DNA from: JBJXHC01 sp964538485
GTDB taxonomy: Bacteria > Bacteroidota > Ignavibacteria > UBA10030 > UBA6906
Direction: 5' to 3'
Length of the DNA: 49,478 nucleotides
Assembly: GCA_964538485.1 (NCBI GenBank)
Contig: CAZIHJ010000010.1
Span: 1-49,478 of the forward strand
Both the position numbers and the translations under genes were made by a program. Every line of letters starts with the position of its first letter. The stretch's first letter is position 1. The notes below the pieces were generated by a model that had not been told where the DNA came from, did no database searches, and saw only the letters and a list, made by a program, of their open reading frames with translations. Below, in pieces: positions 42,274 through 49,478 of this stretch.

Positions 42274-44791
42274 CTTGCGCTCCAAGCGTTGTCCTCCTCC
42301 CCATATAGTATCCCGAGGGGTCTCCAAGTTCACCGCCAATCAGGCCATTGGAGTCAACCCATTTGACATTCCGCTCATTCAACAGGTTTCGCACTTCAAG
42401 ATAAGCGCTTAGCACGCCCGTGTTCCATTCCAAAGGAGCCCGCCAGCGTGCTTTGAGATCGACATTGAGGTAACTGTCCATTCGGGCGTTGTTCACTCTG
42501 AAACGTCCACCATCAACCGGTTCAAATCCTGTTGCGGTGGGATACTCCGTGTAGGGACGACCGGAGTGAAACTCGCCGTATCCGGTCACACTCAGGCCCC
42601 ACGGGCCGGTCACCGTGGTGGTAAGCTTGAGAGTATGACGTTGATCCCAACTCAACGGATACACACGCACAGCCGGTGGCAGGCCGTACTGCGCAACAAA
42701 GAACCCGTCGGAGGCGGACCCACTGGTTCCTTCTGTTGCCATAAACGTGTACGAGAGTTCTCCCTGAATCCATGACGCGCGCTCTTTTGAAAGAACAACC
42801 TCGACGCCCTTTGCCTCGGCGTACGGATTGTTGACATACTCGGCAAAGCCGTATGAGCCGGCAACCCTGCTGTTGCCTGAAACAAAGGCCTTCGAGTCGA
42901 TGAGGTTTGTCGTCTCTTTTCTGAAATATGTCACGGTCCCGACGATGTCATTGCCAAACTCATACTTGAGACTGACTTCATAGGCAAGAACACGCTCGGG
43001 TTCGAGATTCGGATTGCCGGTGATTGCCGAAGCGCCCTTTGCCAGCGTTACCCTGTCGAGTCCGGTGTAGAGGTATTCAAACAATGGATACTGAAAATAC
43101 CAGCCGAGGTTGACAAACATGTAGCTGCGTTCGGAGAGTTGCATGGCTGCGCCAAGTCGCGGACTCAGTTGATGTTTCAGACTCGCCTTCTCTTCCGCAC
43201 GTCCAACATTAACAAACGCTGAGTCAGTAACCGGAATGCTCTCGATCGCCGGTCTCGTTGCCGTCGGGTCGAGGAAATCATAACGCAAGCCCACGTTCAC
43301 AAGAATCCCCTCCTTCAGCAGATCAATCTTATCCTGGACATACAAGGATCCGGAACGGGGCTTGTAACGGTACGACGTGCTGAAATTCAGTTGCGGCTCG
43401 TTGATCAGCGGCTTGCCGAAGAATGTCTTGCGCGGTTCGTATTTCACAACGGCAGAGTTTAGATCGTACAGGTTAAATTCCGCACCGAACTTCACGAGAT
43501 GTTTCTCGCCGGCCTTCATCGTGCCGTCGAATTTTGCCGTGTATGTTGTCTGCTCTGTCTCGCTCCACCATGCACGCTGCCCGTCAATAACATACCGGAG
43601 GAAGAAATCATACTGGTATGGGTCGTTTGCAGGAATATCCGCCCGGGCTTCGGGACCGATATGGGATTGAAGAAAGAACCTGCTCAAGCTGGCAGTATAG
43701 AAGAAATTCTCATCCATGGACTGTGAGAGGATAACGGCAAGGCGATACGATTCACGAGTTTGTGGAGGCAAACCATCGAGGTTCAGTCGCCAACCAAACT
43801 CATAGTCGCGCCAGTCGCGCCTGTTGTACAACACCTGACCGCCAACCCGTAGCGTCGGGGAAAATAAATAATCCAGCTTCCCGAAACCGCTCAGGTTTTT
43901 CTCAATCGGACCATTGAAGAAGAGCTGAAAGTCCTGCCACCATCTCGTATCCGTGAAGAGACCGTTGAATGCGCCAACGTAGTACAACTCATTTTCCATG
44001 ACCGGGCCATTCGCCGATACCTCAAACTCGGTCGTTCTATTGTTCTGTGTTCCGCCAAAAGGATTATCCTTGTCCACCCGCCCGGTGAACTTATGTTCAT
44101 TCCCACCCATCCTTGTAACGATATTCACCACACCGGATAGTGCGTTGCCATATTCCGGCTCGAAACCGCCTGTATAAATGCTGGCACCGAAGACCGAGCT
44201 ATTGGGGAGATTGCTCGCCGCTCCGCCACCGATAACGTCTTGAATCGGCAGGCCATCAACCAGGTACACCACTTCAGTGGATTTCCCGCCACGTACATTT
44301 CCTTCAAGCGTCACGCCGGGTTTCAATCGGATCACCTCAATCACCTGATCCACCGGAAGTGACTCCACGTCTCCGGCAGTAACAATGAACATTGTTCCCG
44401 TGACATCCTTCTGGATGAGCGGCTTTTCCTGCACAACAACAACTTCATCCATATCAATCGCCGATTGCTCAAGATCAATATTAAGCCGGGTTCGCAGGTC
44501 GGGATTGACGAGAACGTTTTTGATGAGGTGTGCTTGATATCCGATAAGGGAAAACCGGATTTGATAAGAGCCGGCCCGGATATTGGGCAACTGGTAGCGG
44601 CCGTCAGCATCGGTGGTGGTTCCCTGTTGGAGATCTACAAGCAGGACATTCACGCCGGGTAGGGGTTCACCACTGTTCCTGTCTTTCACAACGCCCTCCA
44701 GTATGCCGTTCGTGCCGGCCACTCCGCAAGCGTGCAAAAGAATTATGGTGAGAAAGAGATAAATGGAATGTCGCAACACGTTCCTCCGCAC
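42263..44791 (-). CDS. TonB-dependent receptor with carboxypeptidase-like N-terminal domain
   Basis: 842 residues. GTG 44791 starts a signal sequence ending near GVAGT. A beta-sandwich (EPLPGVNVLLVDLQQGTTTDADGRYQL, about 35-110) is followed by a plug with TAGDVESLPVDQVIEVIRLKPGV, STEVVYLVDGLPIQDV and YGNALSGVVNIVTR, and a barrel ending RTTLGAQVEF. It resembles the large Bacteroidota receptors for oligosaccharides or peptides, although no SusD partner is present. An alternative start is the internal TTG (LRHSIYLF) behind GGAGG. The linked lipoprotein follows by overlap. Confidence 0.92.
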   Translation of the reverse strand: MRRNVLRHSIYLFLTIILLHACGVAGTNGILEGVVKDRNSGEPLPGVNVLLVDLQQGTTTDADGRYQLPNIRAGSYQIRFSLIGYQAHLIKNVLVNPDLRTRLNIDLEQSAIDMDEVVVVQEKPLIQKDVTGTMFIVTAGDVESLPVDQVIEVIRLKPGVTLEGNVRGGKSTEVVYLVDGLPIQDVIGGGAASNLPNSSVFGASIYTGGFEPEYGNALSGVVNIVTRMGGNEHKFTGRVDKDNPFGGTQNNRTTEFEVSANGPVMENELYYVGAFNGLFTDTRWWQDFQLFFNGPIEKNLSGFGKLDYLFSPTLRVGGQVLYNRRDWRDYEFGWRLNLDGLPPQTRESYRLAVILSQSMDENFFYTASLSRFFLQSHIGPEARADIPANDPYQYDFFLRYVIDGQRAWWSETEQTTYTAKFDGTMKAGEKHLVKFGAEFNLYDLNSAVVKYEPRKTFFGKPLINEPQLNFSTSYRYKPRSGSLYVQDKIDLLKEGILVNVGLRYDFLDPTATRPAIESIPVTDSAFVNVGRAEEKASLKHQLSPRLGAAMQLSERSYMFVNLGWYFQYPLFEYLYTGLDRVTLAKGASAITGNPNLEPERVLAYEVSLKYEFGNDIVGTVTYFRKETTNLIDSKAFVSGNSRVAGSYGFAEYVNNPYAEAKGVEVVLSKERASWIQGELSYTFMATEGTSGSASDGFFVAQYGLPPAVRVYPLSWDQRHTLKLTTTVTGPWGLSVTGYGEFHSGRPYTEYPTATGFEPVDGGRFRVNNARMDSYLNVDLKARWRAPLEWNTGVLSAYLEVRNLLNERNVKWVDSNGLIGGELGDPSGYYMGRRTTLGAQVEF

Positions 44792-44850
44792 GGAGCTATC
44801 CTGATCTGCAAAGTTTCATGGTGCCCGCCCCCCAGACCGGACGGGAAGAG

Positions 44851-46362
44851 TCATTTCTCCGGCTTCATCTGCGGGAAGAAAATCACGTCCCGGATGGATT
44901 CCTGCCCTGTCATCAGCATGGTCAGGCGATCGATGCCGACGCCAAGACCTGCAGTCGGCGGCATGCCATACTCCAACGCACGGAGGAAGTCCTCGTCCAG
45001 CGGTTGGATTTCATCTTCGCCGCGGGCACGGGCACGCATTTGCTCCTCGAATCGGGCACGCTGGTCCAGCGGATCATTCAATTCACTGAATGCGTTGCAC
45101 AATTCCTGTCCATTACAAATCAGTTCAAAGCGTTCAACCAATCCTGCTTCAGTGCGATGGCGTTTGGCAAGCGGCGACATTTCCACCGGATAGTCTGTAA
45201 TGAATGTCGGTTGGATGAGCTTGTGTTCCACCTTCTCGCTGAAGATCTCGTCGATGATTGCACCCGCGCCGGCCTTCGGGTCAATATCAATGTGCAGTTC
45301 CTTCGCTGTCTGCCTCAGCGCGGCTTCGTCCATCCCGCGCAACTCCTTGCCCGTGTGTTCCTTGATGGCGTCGAACATCGTAACACGCTTCCACGGAGGC
45401 GTGAAGTTAATATCGTTGTCGCCAACTCTCACACGCATTGAACCATTTACCGCAGCAGCAACCTTGCTGAACATCTCCTCTACCAGTTCCATCATCCATA
45501 TGTAGTCCCTGAGCGGAACGTACACCTCGAGCATGGTGAACTCGGGGTTATGTGTCCGGTCCATCCCTTCGTTGCGGAAGTCTTTCGCAAACTCATACAC
45601 GCCATCGAACCCACCGACGATGAGCCGCTTCAGGTATAATTCATTGGCGATGCGCAGAAACAGATCAACATCGAGTGCATTGTGGTGAGTCATGAACGGC
45701 CGGGCGAACGCGCCGCCGTATTGCGGCTGAAGGATCGGAGTCTCAACTTCGAGGAACCCCTTCTCATCAAATATTCTCCTGATCGTTGAGACGATCTTCG
45801 AGCGCTTGATGAAAGTCTCCTTCACCTGCGCATTCACGACGAGATCAACGTACCGCTGGCGGTAGCGAAGTTCTTTATCGGAGAACGGATCGTGCACAAC
45901 GGTGTTCCCCTGCTCGTCAGTGGTTTCCTTTGCGATGGGAAGCGGGCGGAGCGACTTGGCCAGCAATTCCACTTTGCGCGCATGAATGGAAACTTCTCCC
46001 ATCTTTGTGCGGAAGACGAATCCCTCCACCCCGATAATATCACCGATGTCGAGAAGTTTGAACGAGTCGTACATCTCGCCGAGGTCATCCTTTTTCAGAT
46101 AGACCTGGATCTTCCCTTGCGAATCCATGATATGGCAGAAAGACGCCTTCCCCATCCGGCGGATGGACATGATACGTCCGGCAACGGCGACATCGCGCTG
46201 TGGTGCATCATCTTTGAACGACTCGATGATTTCCTTTGAAAATGCGTTCCGGTCAAACTTGTACGGATACGGATTGACGCCGCGTCTAATCAGCTCCTCA
46301 AGTTCCTCACGACGACGGCGCATCAGGTCATTCAGGTCCTGCGCTTCTGCCTTGACTTCCAA
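44851..46362 (-). CDS. lysS: Lysyl-tRNA synthetase, class II
   Basis: About 503 residues. The OB-fold tRNA-binding domain (DVAVAGRIMSIRRMGKASFCHIMD) and the class II core are present: FRNEGMDRTHNPEFTMLEVY (motif 2) and GMPPTAGLGVGIDRLTML (motif 3). TTG 46362 is preferred, with GGGA six bases upstream; TTG 46374 is a four-residue longer alternative, and the first ATG (46323) would remove part of the usual N-terminus. A weaker promoter is predicted at 46396-46424. Confidence 0.96.
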   Translation of the reverse strand: MEVKAEAQDLNDLMRRRREELEELIRRGVNPYPYKFDRNAFSKEIIESFKDDAPQRDVAVAGRIMSIRRMGKASFCHIMDSQGKIQVYLKKDDLGEMYDSFKLLDIGDIIGVEGFVFRTKMGEVSIHARKVELLAKSLRPLPIAKETTDEQGNTVVHDPFSDKELRYRQRYVDLVVNAQVKETFIKRSKIVSTIRRIFDEKGFLEVETPILQPQYGGAFARPFMTHHNALDVDLFLRIANELYLKRLIVGGFDGVYEFAKDFRNEGMDRTHNPEFTMLEVYVPLRDYIWMMELVEEMFSKVAAAVNGSMRVRVGDNDINFTPPWKRVTMFDAIKEHTGKELRGMDEAALRQTAKELHIDIDPKAGAGAIIDEIFSEKVEHKLIQPTFITDYPVEMSPLAKRHRTEAGLVERFELICNGQELCNAFSELNDPLDQRARFEEQMRARARGEDEIQPLDEDFLRALEYGMPPTAGLGVGIDRLTMLMTGQESIRDVIFFPQMKPEK

Positions 46363-46395
46363 GAAAATTCCCAAGAAATGTGAAAGAATGGCTCA

Positions 46396-46424
46396 AAAAT
46401 AGCGAGAACGGAGGTGACAAGCAA
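46396..46424 (-). promoter_or_regulatory. Weak predicted promoter for lysS
   Basis: Minus-strand TTGCTT (46424-46419), 17-bp spacer, TATTTT (46401-46396). Confidence 0.35.
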
Positions 46425-46450
46425 GAAAGAGCGCTCGGCGAAAACAGGTG

Positions 46451-46505
46451 GGAGTGATGGAGTGATGGATTAATGGATAAATGGATTGATGGAGTGGTGG
46501 AGTGG
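46451..46505. repeat. Degenerate GGAGTGATGGAGT short-period repeat tract
   Basis: Tandem GGAGTGATGG/ATGGATTAATGG/ATGGATTGATGGAGT units; the last 15-base unit is identical to 18861-18875. Dispersed intergenic family, not CRISPR. Confidence 0.6.
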
Positions 46506-46722
46506 AGAGCGAAATGCGGAATGCAAACTGAGAGCGGAAATCGGAAAGCAGAGATGCCAGGACGACCCCCTGCCCTTCTCTTCCACCACAATGACGGCGG
46601 ACAAGTACGAAGAGAGGGGAGGTTGGAACTAATGGAAGTGAACATTTTTCGTAGCGGCGACTCGCTGAGCTTGCCCCGCTGTTGTTTGGTGGGTCGTCTA
46701 GAATTACCTTCTCCAAATTCTC

Positions 46723-46746
46723 ATGGGCTTGATTCATCAAGCCCAT
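46723..46746. other. Perfect 10-bp stem-loop at the end of the small membrane gene
   Basis: ATGGGCTTGA-TTCA-TCAAGCCCAT, overlapping the stop codon of the 46737 gene. Without a T-run it may be an mRNA 3' end structure. Confidence 0.5.
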
Positions 46747-46961
46747 AAGAACGGAACAATGCTCGCGTATTCCAGCAGAGACCAGAACCGGTTATTCGGC
46801 CCCAGATAATAAAACCCGAGTTGATCAGACGTTGCCGCAACGGTGGTTCCGACAAATACCACGTTGAGCTGTTGTGCCCATATTTCCGGAAGCATGAATA
46901 CTACCTCGAAGATTACAAAAAGTGAAACGACTACCGCCCCATCACCGTTCTTGACTAGCAA
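46737..46961 (-). CDS. Putative small membrane protein
   Basis: 74 residues from TTG 46961; hydrophobic stretches at about 9-27 and near the C-terminus (YASIVPFLWA). No ribosome site was seen and no family recognised. It overlaps the end of the upstream membrane gene by 20 bases and ends at the stem-loop 46723-46746, so it could be the last gene of that short operon, but the start is doubtful. Confidence 0.4.
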   Translation of the reverse strand: MLVKNGDGAVVVSLFVIFEVVFMLPEIWAQQLNVVFVGTTVAATSDQLGFYYLGPNNRFWSLLEYASIVPFLWA

Positions 46962-47382
46962 TCACTACAAACTGACGAAGCAATCTTACACCTCCGATGA
47001 ACAACATGGCACCCATCGCAGTGTATGGGATGGAGAGGTATGACTTCGGGACGGGTGAATTTCTGAGCACAATACCGATCATCACCATTAACCCGATCAT
47101 GAGGTATCCTCTCCATGCCGTAAAGGCAAATGCACAAACCCAATCGGGCAGGCCATCAATCCGATTAATGTTCCTCTCAACAGCTTTCGAGAATAAGTAG
47201 ACATAACCGACTGCACCGAGAACAATGCCTGCTATTTCGAGGAGCAAGTCCATGTTGAAGGTAAATGGAGAAAGCCAAATGGTAGCCCTGATGCACAGTA
47301 ACGCTCCCACCAGGATCCACATCACTCCCGCAATCGCGAATAACCAATGCCTCGGTACCGCAGGATGAAATTTCTGCCACAT
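46942..47382 (-). CDS. Four-helix membrane protein of unknown function
   Basis: 146 residues with four hydrophobic helices (about 13-33, 44-64, 89-107 and 115-136). The segment WVCAFAFTAWRGYLMIGLMVMIGIVLRNSPVPKSYLS resembles a small conserved bacterial membrane family with an AFQAWKSY-like core; this is memory-based and not confirmed. The ATG lies four bases after the stop of the Cys/His protein, so they are one transcript. Confidence 0.7.
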   Translation of the reverse strand: MWQKFHPAVPRHWLFAIAGVMWILVGALLCIRATIWLSPFTFNMDLLLEIAGIVLGAVGYVYLFSKAVERNINRIDGLPDWVCAFAFTAWRGYLMIGLMVMIGIVLRNSPVPKSYLSIPYTAMGAMLFIGGVRLLRQFVVIASQER

Positions 47383-47386
47383 CTTT

Positions 47387-47590
47387 TTAATCGTGATGAT
47401 CTGCCGGTTCCATTCCTTCAGCCCCGGGCAATTTCCCTGTCAGCGTCTTGGGGTCGTGGATGAGCATGGGAAGGTGCTGTGGACAGATCCAGAATTTTTG
47501 ATTCCTGTATTGGAGTGTAATCAACGGGGCCTGTGCCTGCGTACAATTGCAGGCGACGCAATGCGGTTCATTCGAATGATCGTCGGACAT
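47387..47590 (-). CDS. Small Cys/His-rich protein, probable metal-binding
   Basis: 67 residues. Cys11, Cys14 and Cys16 (CVACNC), then Cys36, His39 and His45 (WICPQHLPMLIH) form a likely zinc or other metal site; the C-terminus is acidic/His-rich (EGMEPADHHD). AAAGG lies eight bases upstream of ATG 47590. No family function known. It heads a possible operon with the membrane genes at 46942 and 46737, behind the dyad at 47652-47676. Confidence 0.75.
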   Translation of the reverse strand: MSDDHSNEPHCVACNCTQAQAPLITLQYRNQKFWICPQHLPMLIHDPKTLTGKLPGAEGMEPADHHD

Positions 47591-47651
47591 GGAGGGGCCT
47601 TTCTTTAGGTTTCAGCTTATCACATACGGTTCTTTCAGAGGCACTTCGACA

Positions 47652-47676
47652 TTTATCTCTGTAACACAGAGATAAA
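47652..47676. promoter_or_regulatory. Perfect 11-bp inverted repeat, candidate operator
   Basis: TTTATCTCTGT-AAC-ACAGAGATAAA, 62-86 bases upstream of ATG 47590. Perfect symmetry and promoter-like location suggest binding by a dimeric regulator (Rrf2, MarR or BlaI type); the regulator is not identified. Confidence 0.6.
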
Positions 47677-47835
47677 CTAACAGTCTGATAAGAAAAAGCA
47701 AGGGGCTCGTTGGCTGGAACTGAACTCTCAAGCGACCGCTGGCTGAAAGACAACGTACAGCGCCTGTGGGTTTCGGCCGGACTTTGCTACGCTCAGGATA
47801 AACTCCGTCGAACCAATCGACCTTATCGCTTTCGT

Positions 47836-47858
47836 TGGGCGAGTCGTTACCTCGCCCA
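47836..47858. repeat. 8-bp stem-loop, intergenic palindrome
   Basis: TGGGCGAG-TCGTTAC-CTCGCCCA. Resembles REP-like intergenic palindromes; only this copy is seen here. Confidence 0.4.
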
Positions 47859-47873
47859 CAATATGTCTTTCCC

Positions 47874-47928
47874 TCATTGGCGTTGAGGGCGACCCAACGG
47901 GTCGCCGCTACGGATTTCTCTCTCTCAA
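47874..47928. repeat. 55-bp duplicated contig-end sequence, left copy
   Basis: Identical to 48029-48083 across the N run. Contains the palindrome GGCGACCC-AAC-GGGTCGCC (47888-47906). Confidence 0.9.
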
Positions 47929-48028
47929 NNNNNNNNNNNNNNNNNNNNNNNNNNNNNNNNNNNNNNNNNNNNNNNNNNNNNNNNNNNNNNNNNNNNNNNN
48001 NNNNNNNNNNNNNNNNNNNNNNNNNNNN
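47929..48028. other. Assembly gap of 100 N
   Basis: Exactly 100 unknown bases, a default scaffold gap length. Its true size is unknown. Confidence 0.97.
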
Positions 48029-48083
48029 TCATTGGCGTTGAGGGCGACCCAACGGGTCGCCGCTACGGATTTCTCTCTCTCAA
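48029..48083. repeat. 55-bp duplicated contig-end sequence, right copy
   Basis: Identical to 47874-47928; palindrome at 48043-48061. The equal length to a common assembler k-mer points to contig overlap rather than a biological repeat. Confidence 0.9.
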
Positions 48084-48194
48084 ATTCTCCTCACTTAAGG
48101 CAGGGCCAATTCACTTTCGGCCTCTACGTGCATCCAACCGCTCTCAAGAAGGGGAATGTTTCGGAGCTTTGCGAAACATGTCGAAAGCAGCCAC

Positions 48195-48998
48195 TCAGAT
48201 CGTGTATCCCATCTTCAGAGCAAGAAGAGACCGGGTTGATTCCGGCTGGAGAAACCCACGGTCCTCAGGCGATCTACCGAGCGTCCATGTCTCGTACGAG
48301 AGCGAAACCAACACGCGATAAATGCTTGCATTCGCTCCGAACCGTATGCGCGGAGAAATACCGGGGGAGAGACTCAAATCGGACGGGCCTTGCAAACCAG
48401 ACTGTGAAAGGTCAATAGACTCCGATATCGAAACCGGCATGCGAACACTGAACCAGGGGATGAGTTGGATGTTTCTGTTCAATACAACGGCTCCTTCAAT
48501 GCCTGCCTCCAAAAGCGGTACATTGTAGATCTCCGTGTACCCGAACTGACCACCCTTGTCAAGTTCACGACTCCAATGTTCAAAACCAAAACCTGCCGTG
48601 GGGACAAGTTCAAAGTCACTGGACAGCGAGAACACATACCCAGTCGAAGCAACCAGCTCAAACCCCGCATACCCGACCGTCGTGTTGAACGGTGTTCGCT
48701 GTCCCAACTGGTTCTGCAGAAAACCGGAATAGTCAACCGTACCGAAGTAGTACTCAAAATCCCCTTTGATGAACCACCGTTTTGCATCACCGAACGCCAC
48801 TCTCGGCTCGACACCGAAGCCAAACAGTGCTCCGCTCTCGCTGAGCGCCTGGGAACCGTCTGCATCAAATTCCTTCCAGCCAAAAAACCGGCTCTCGGAA
48901 AACGGGGTGATTTGGAATGGCCTGTTCAGGTTCTGTGCAACCAGCGTTGCAGCGCCGAAAACCTGAATCACGATCGTAAGGAACATCATCTTCTTCAC
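48195..48998 (-). CDS. Outer-membrane beta-barrel protein
   Basis: 267 residues from GTG 48998, with GGAGAT upstream. A signal peptide (MMFLTIVIQVFGAATLVAQ) is followed by about ten amphipathic strands with Gly/Phe/Tyr turns (YAGFELVASTGYVFSL, ELVPTAGFGFEHWSR), ending LLALKMGYTI. It resembles small outer-membrane porin-like barrels (OmpW/OprF-like topology), but no specific family is certain. A possible promoter lies at 49016-49044. Confidence 0.8.
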   Translation of the reverse strand: MKKMMFLTIVIQVFGAATLVAQNLNRPFQITPFSESRFFGWKEFDADGSQALSESGALFGFGVEPRVAFGDAKRWFIKGDFEYYFGTVDYSGFLQNQLGQRTPFNTTVGYAGFELVASTGYVFSLSSDFELVPTAGFGFEHWSRELDKGGQFGYTEIYNVPLLEAGIEGAVVLNRNIQLIPWFSVRMPVSISESIDLSQSGLQGPSDLSLSPGISPRIRFGANASIYRVLVSLSYETWTLGRSPEDRGFLQPESTRSLLALKMGYTI

Positions 48999-49015
48999 GA
49001 CACATATCTCCGTTA

Positions 49016-49044
49016 GTTATTCGACATACTCATTGATTTTTCAA
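49016..49044 (-). promoter_or_regulatory. Possible promoter for the outer-membrane barrel gene
   Basis: Minus-strand TTGAAA (49044-49039), 17-bp spacer, AATAAC (49021-49016). The -10 is weak. Confidence 0.35.
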
Positions 49045-49201
49045 TCCTCAGACACGATACGGTAAAATTGGCAAAAGGATACCTGCACGACCATGTGGGC
49101 TGGCCCCAACCATTGCGACCGCCACCCTTTACATTCTTCTCACAAATCCACTTATTATTCCACTTTTGTAACTGAATCCCTCCATTCATCGTACATTGAC
49201 C

Positions 49202-49478
49202 ATGAGCTACTTCGACAAACGGCCTGAGATGTTCCGCTGGGTATTCGGCGGGGTTGCTTTGCTTCTGTTGATCCTCGCAGGAGCGCGCATCTATCGCTTC
49301 GGCAGCTCACCAACCGATGAGAACTGGTTCAAGAATCCTCCATCGTTTCTTTACGTATCCCATTCCTTCCCGGCAACCCATCAGTCGGACGATCAGCCAC
49401 CTTTCATCTCTGACTCGGTAATAGTCAGCGATCTGCTGCTCTCCATCAATGGCACCGAGGTTGCAACACTCCAACAGG
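49202..49478 (+). CDS. Membrane protein with PDZ-like start, 5' part only
   Basis: From ATG 49202 the frame is open for 92 codons to the window end. One membrane helix (residues 14-28, VFGGVALLLLILAG) precedes a periplasmic stretch with a VSDLLLSINGTEV block that resembles a PDZ repeat (GDxLLSING). Membrane sensors of this group (for example SpoIIE phosphatases or histidine kinases) begin this way, but the function cannot be known from the visible part. No clear ribosome site. Confidence 0.65.
   Translation, partial: MSYFDKRPEMFRWVFGGVALLLLILAGARIYRFGSSPTDENWFKNPPSFLYVSHSFPATHQSDDQPPFISDSVIVSDLLLSINGTEVATLQQ

Larger units (their letters stand above)
46363..46736. other. Non-coding region between lysS and the next module
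   Basis: Holds the predicted lysS promoter, a degenerate TGGAGTGATGGAGT-type repeat tract (46451-46505) and a stem-loop (46723-46746). An open frame at 46393-46746 is composed of repeat-derived and low-complexity translation, not a gene. Confidence 0.7.
47591..48194. other. 604-bp non-coding region with dyad, hairpins and assembly gap
   Basis: Contains the dyad 47652-47676, a GGGCGAG hairpin (47836-47858), the N run (47929-48028) and two copies of a 55-bp sequence. No gene was seen on either strand. The segment 47761-47820 has a CTACGCTCAGGATAAACTC sequence common in intergenic repeats of environmental bacteria. Confidence 0.6.

Noticed and set aside
46451..46505. Tandem repeats as a CRISPR array
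   Set aside because: Units are 10-15 bases, degenerate and lack spacers; no cas genes.
46393..46746. 117-codon minus-strand ORF
   Set aside because: Translates repeat-like sequence and no plausible start or family; overlaps the repeat tract.
47568..47753. 61-codon ORF upstream of the Cys/His protein
   Set aside because: Overlaps the dyad and the Cys/His gene's ribosome site; no family or codon support.
47874..48083. 55-bp direct repeats as transposon or att sites
   Set aside because: Exact length equals a k-mer and copies flank an N run, so an assembly artefact explains them better.

Overview
The window looks like a scaffold from an uncultured member of the Bacteroidota/Chlorobiota (FCB) group, most like Ignavibacteria or Kapabacteria. 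The evidence is a secreted protein with an extended NYPNPFNPSTT-type type IX secretion (T9SS) sorting domain, a PorD/DUF4835 homologue, two TonB-dependent receptors with carboxypeptidase-like plug extensions, a PorV/PorQ-like barrel and a DUF2795 protein. A 100-N run flanked by identical 55-bp sequences shows that this is scaffolded short-read (probably metagenomic) assembly. No tRNA, rRNA, CRISPR array, prophage or insertion sequence was recognised. Nearly everything is on the minus strand; the exceptions are porD (about 12.1-13.0 kb) and a truncated gene at the right edge.

Layout: 0-9 kb holds a truncated secreted subtilase, an OPT transporter, a Gfo/Idh/MocA oxidoreductase, two small proteins, mnmA, a T9SS cargo protein, a DUF1624 acyltransferase-like membrane protein, DUF983 and another small membrane protein. 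9-19 kb is an envelope/secretion section: a helix-hairpin-helix protein with a predicted outer-membrane barrel, a PorV/PorQ-like protein, divergent porD, a HEAT-repeat/cyclophilin fusion, a beta-helix surface protein and a TatD-radical SAM fusion. 19-27 kb has a TonB receptor coupled to a lipoprotein gene, then metG, holB and an Omp85-family assembly factor. 27-34.7 kb is a housekeeping section: DUF2795, an M23 endopeptidase, and a compact operon (160-aa unknown, ybeY, DUF494/smg, topA, xerC, hpf, hprK) preceded by a leader with a terminator-like hairpin. 34.7-47 kb contains an MBL-fold hydrolase, gamma-carbonic anhydrase, DUF3108, a CtpA-type protease, GT2, GH57 glucanotransferase, a lipoprotein and second TonB receptor, and lysS. 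46.7-49.5 kb has a small three-gene module behind a perfect 11-bp dyad, an assembly gap, an outer-membrane barrel and the start of a membrane/PDZ-like gene.

The strongest leads are: (1) the terminator-like leader and possible leader ORF in front of the ybeY-topA-xerC-hpf-hprK operon; (2) the TTTATCTCTGT-aac-ACAGAGATAAA dyad in front of a Cys/His small protein and two membrane proteins; (3) the HHH-barrel protein; (4) the TatD-radical SAM fusion; (5) the palindrome at the predicted porD transcription start. Several intergenic regions carry classical TTGAC(A)-17 bp-TATA(A/T)T promoters rather than the -33/-7 Bacteroidetes type. All functions are inferred from recognisable motifs; no database search was run.
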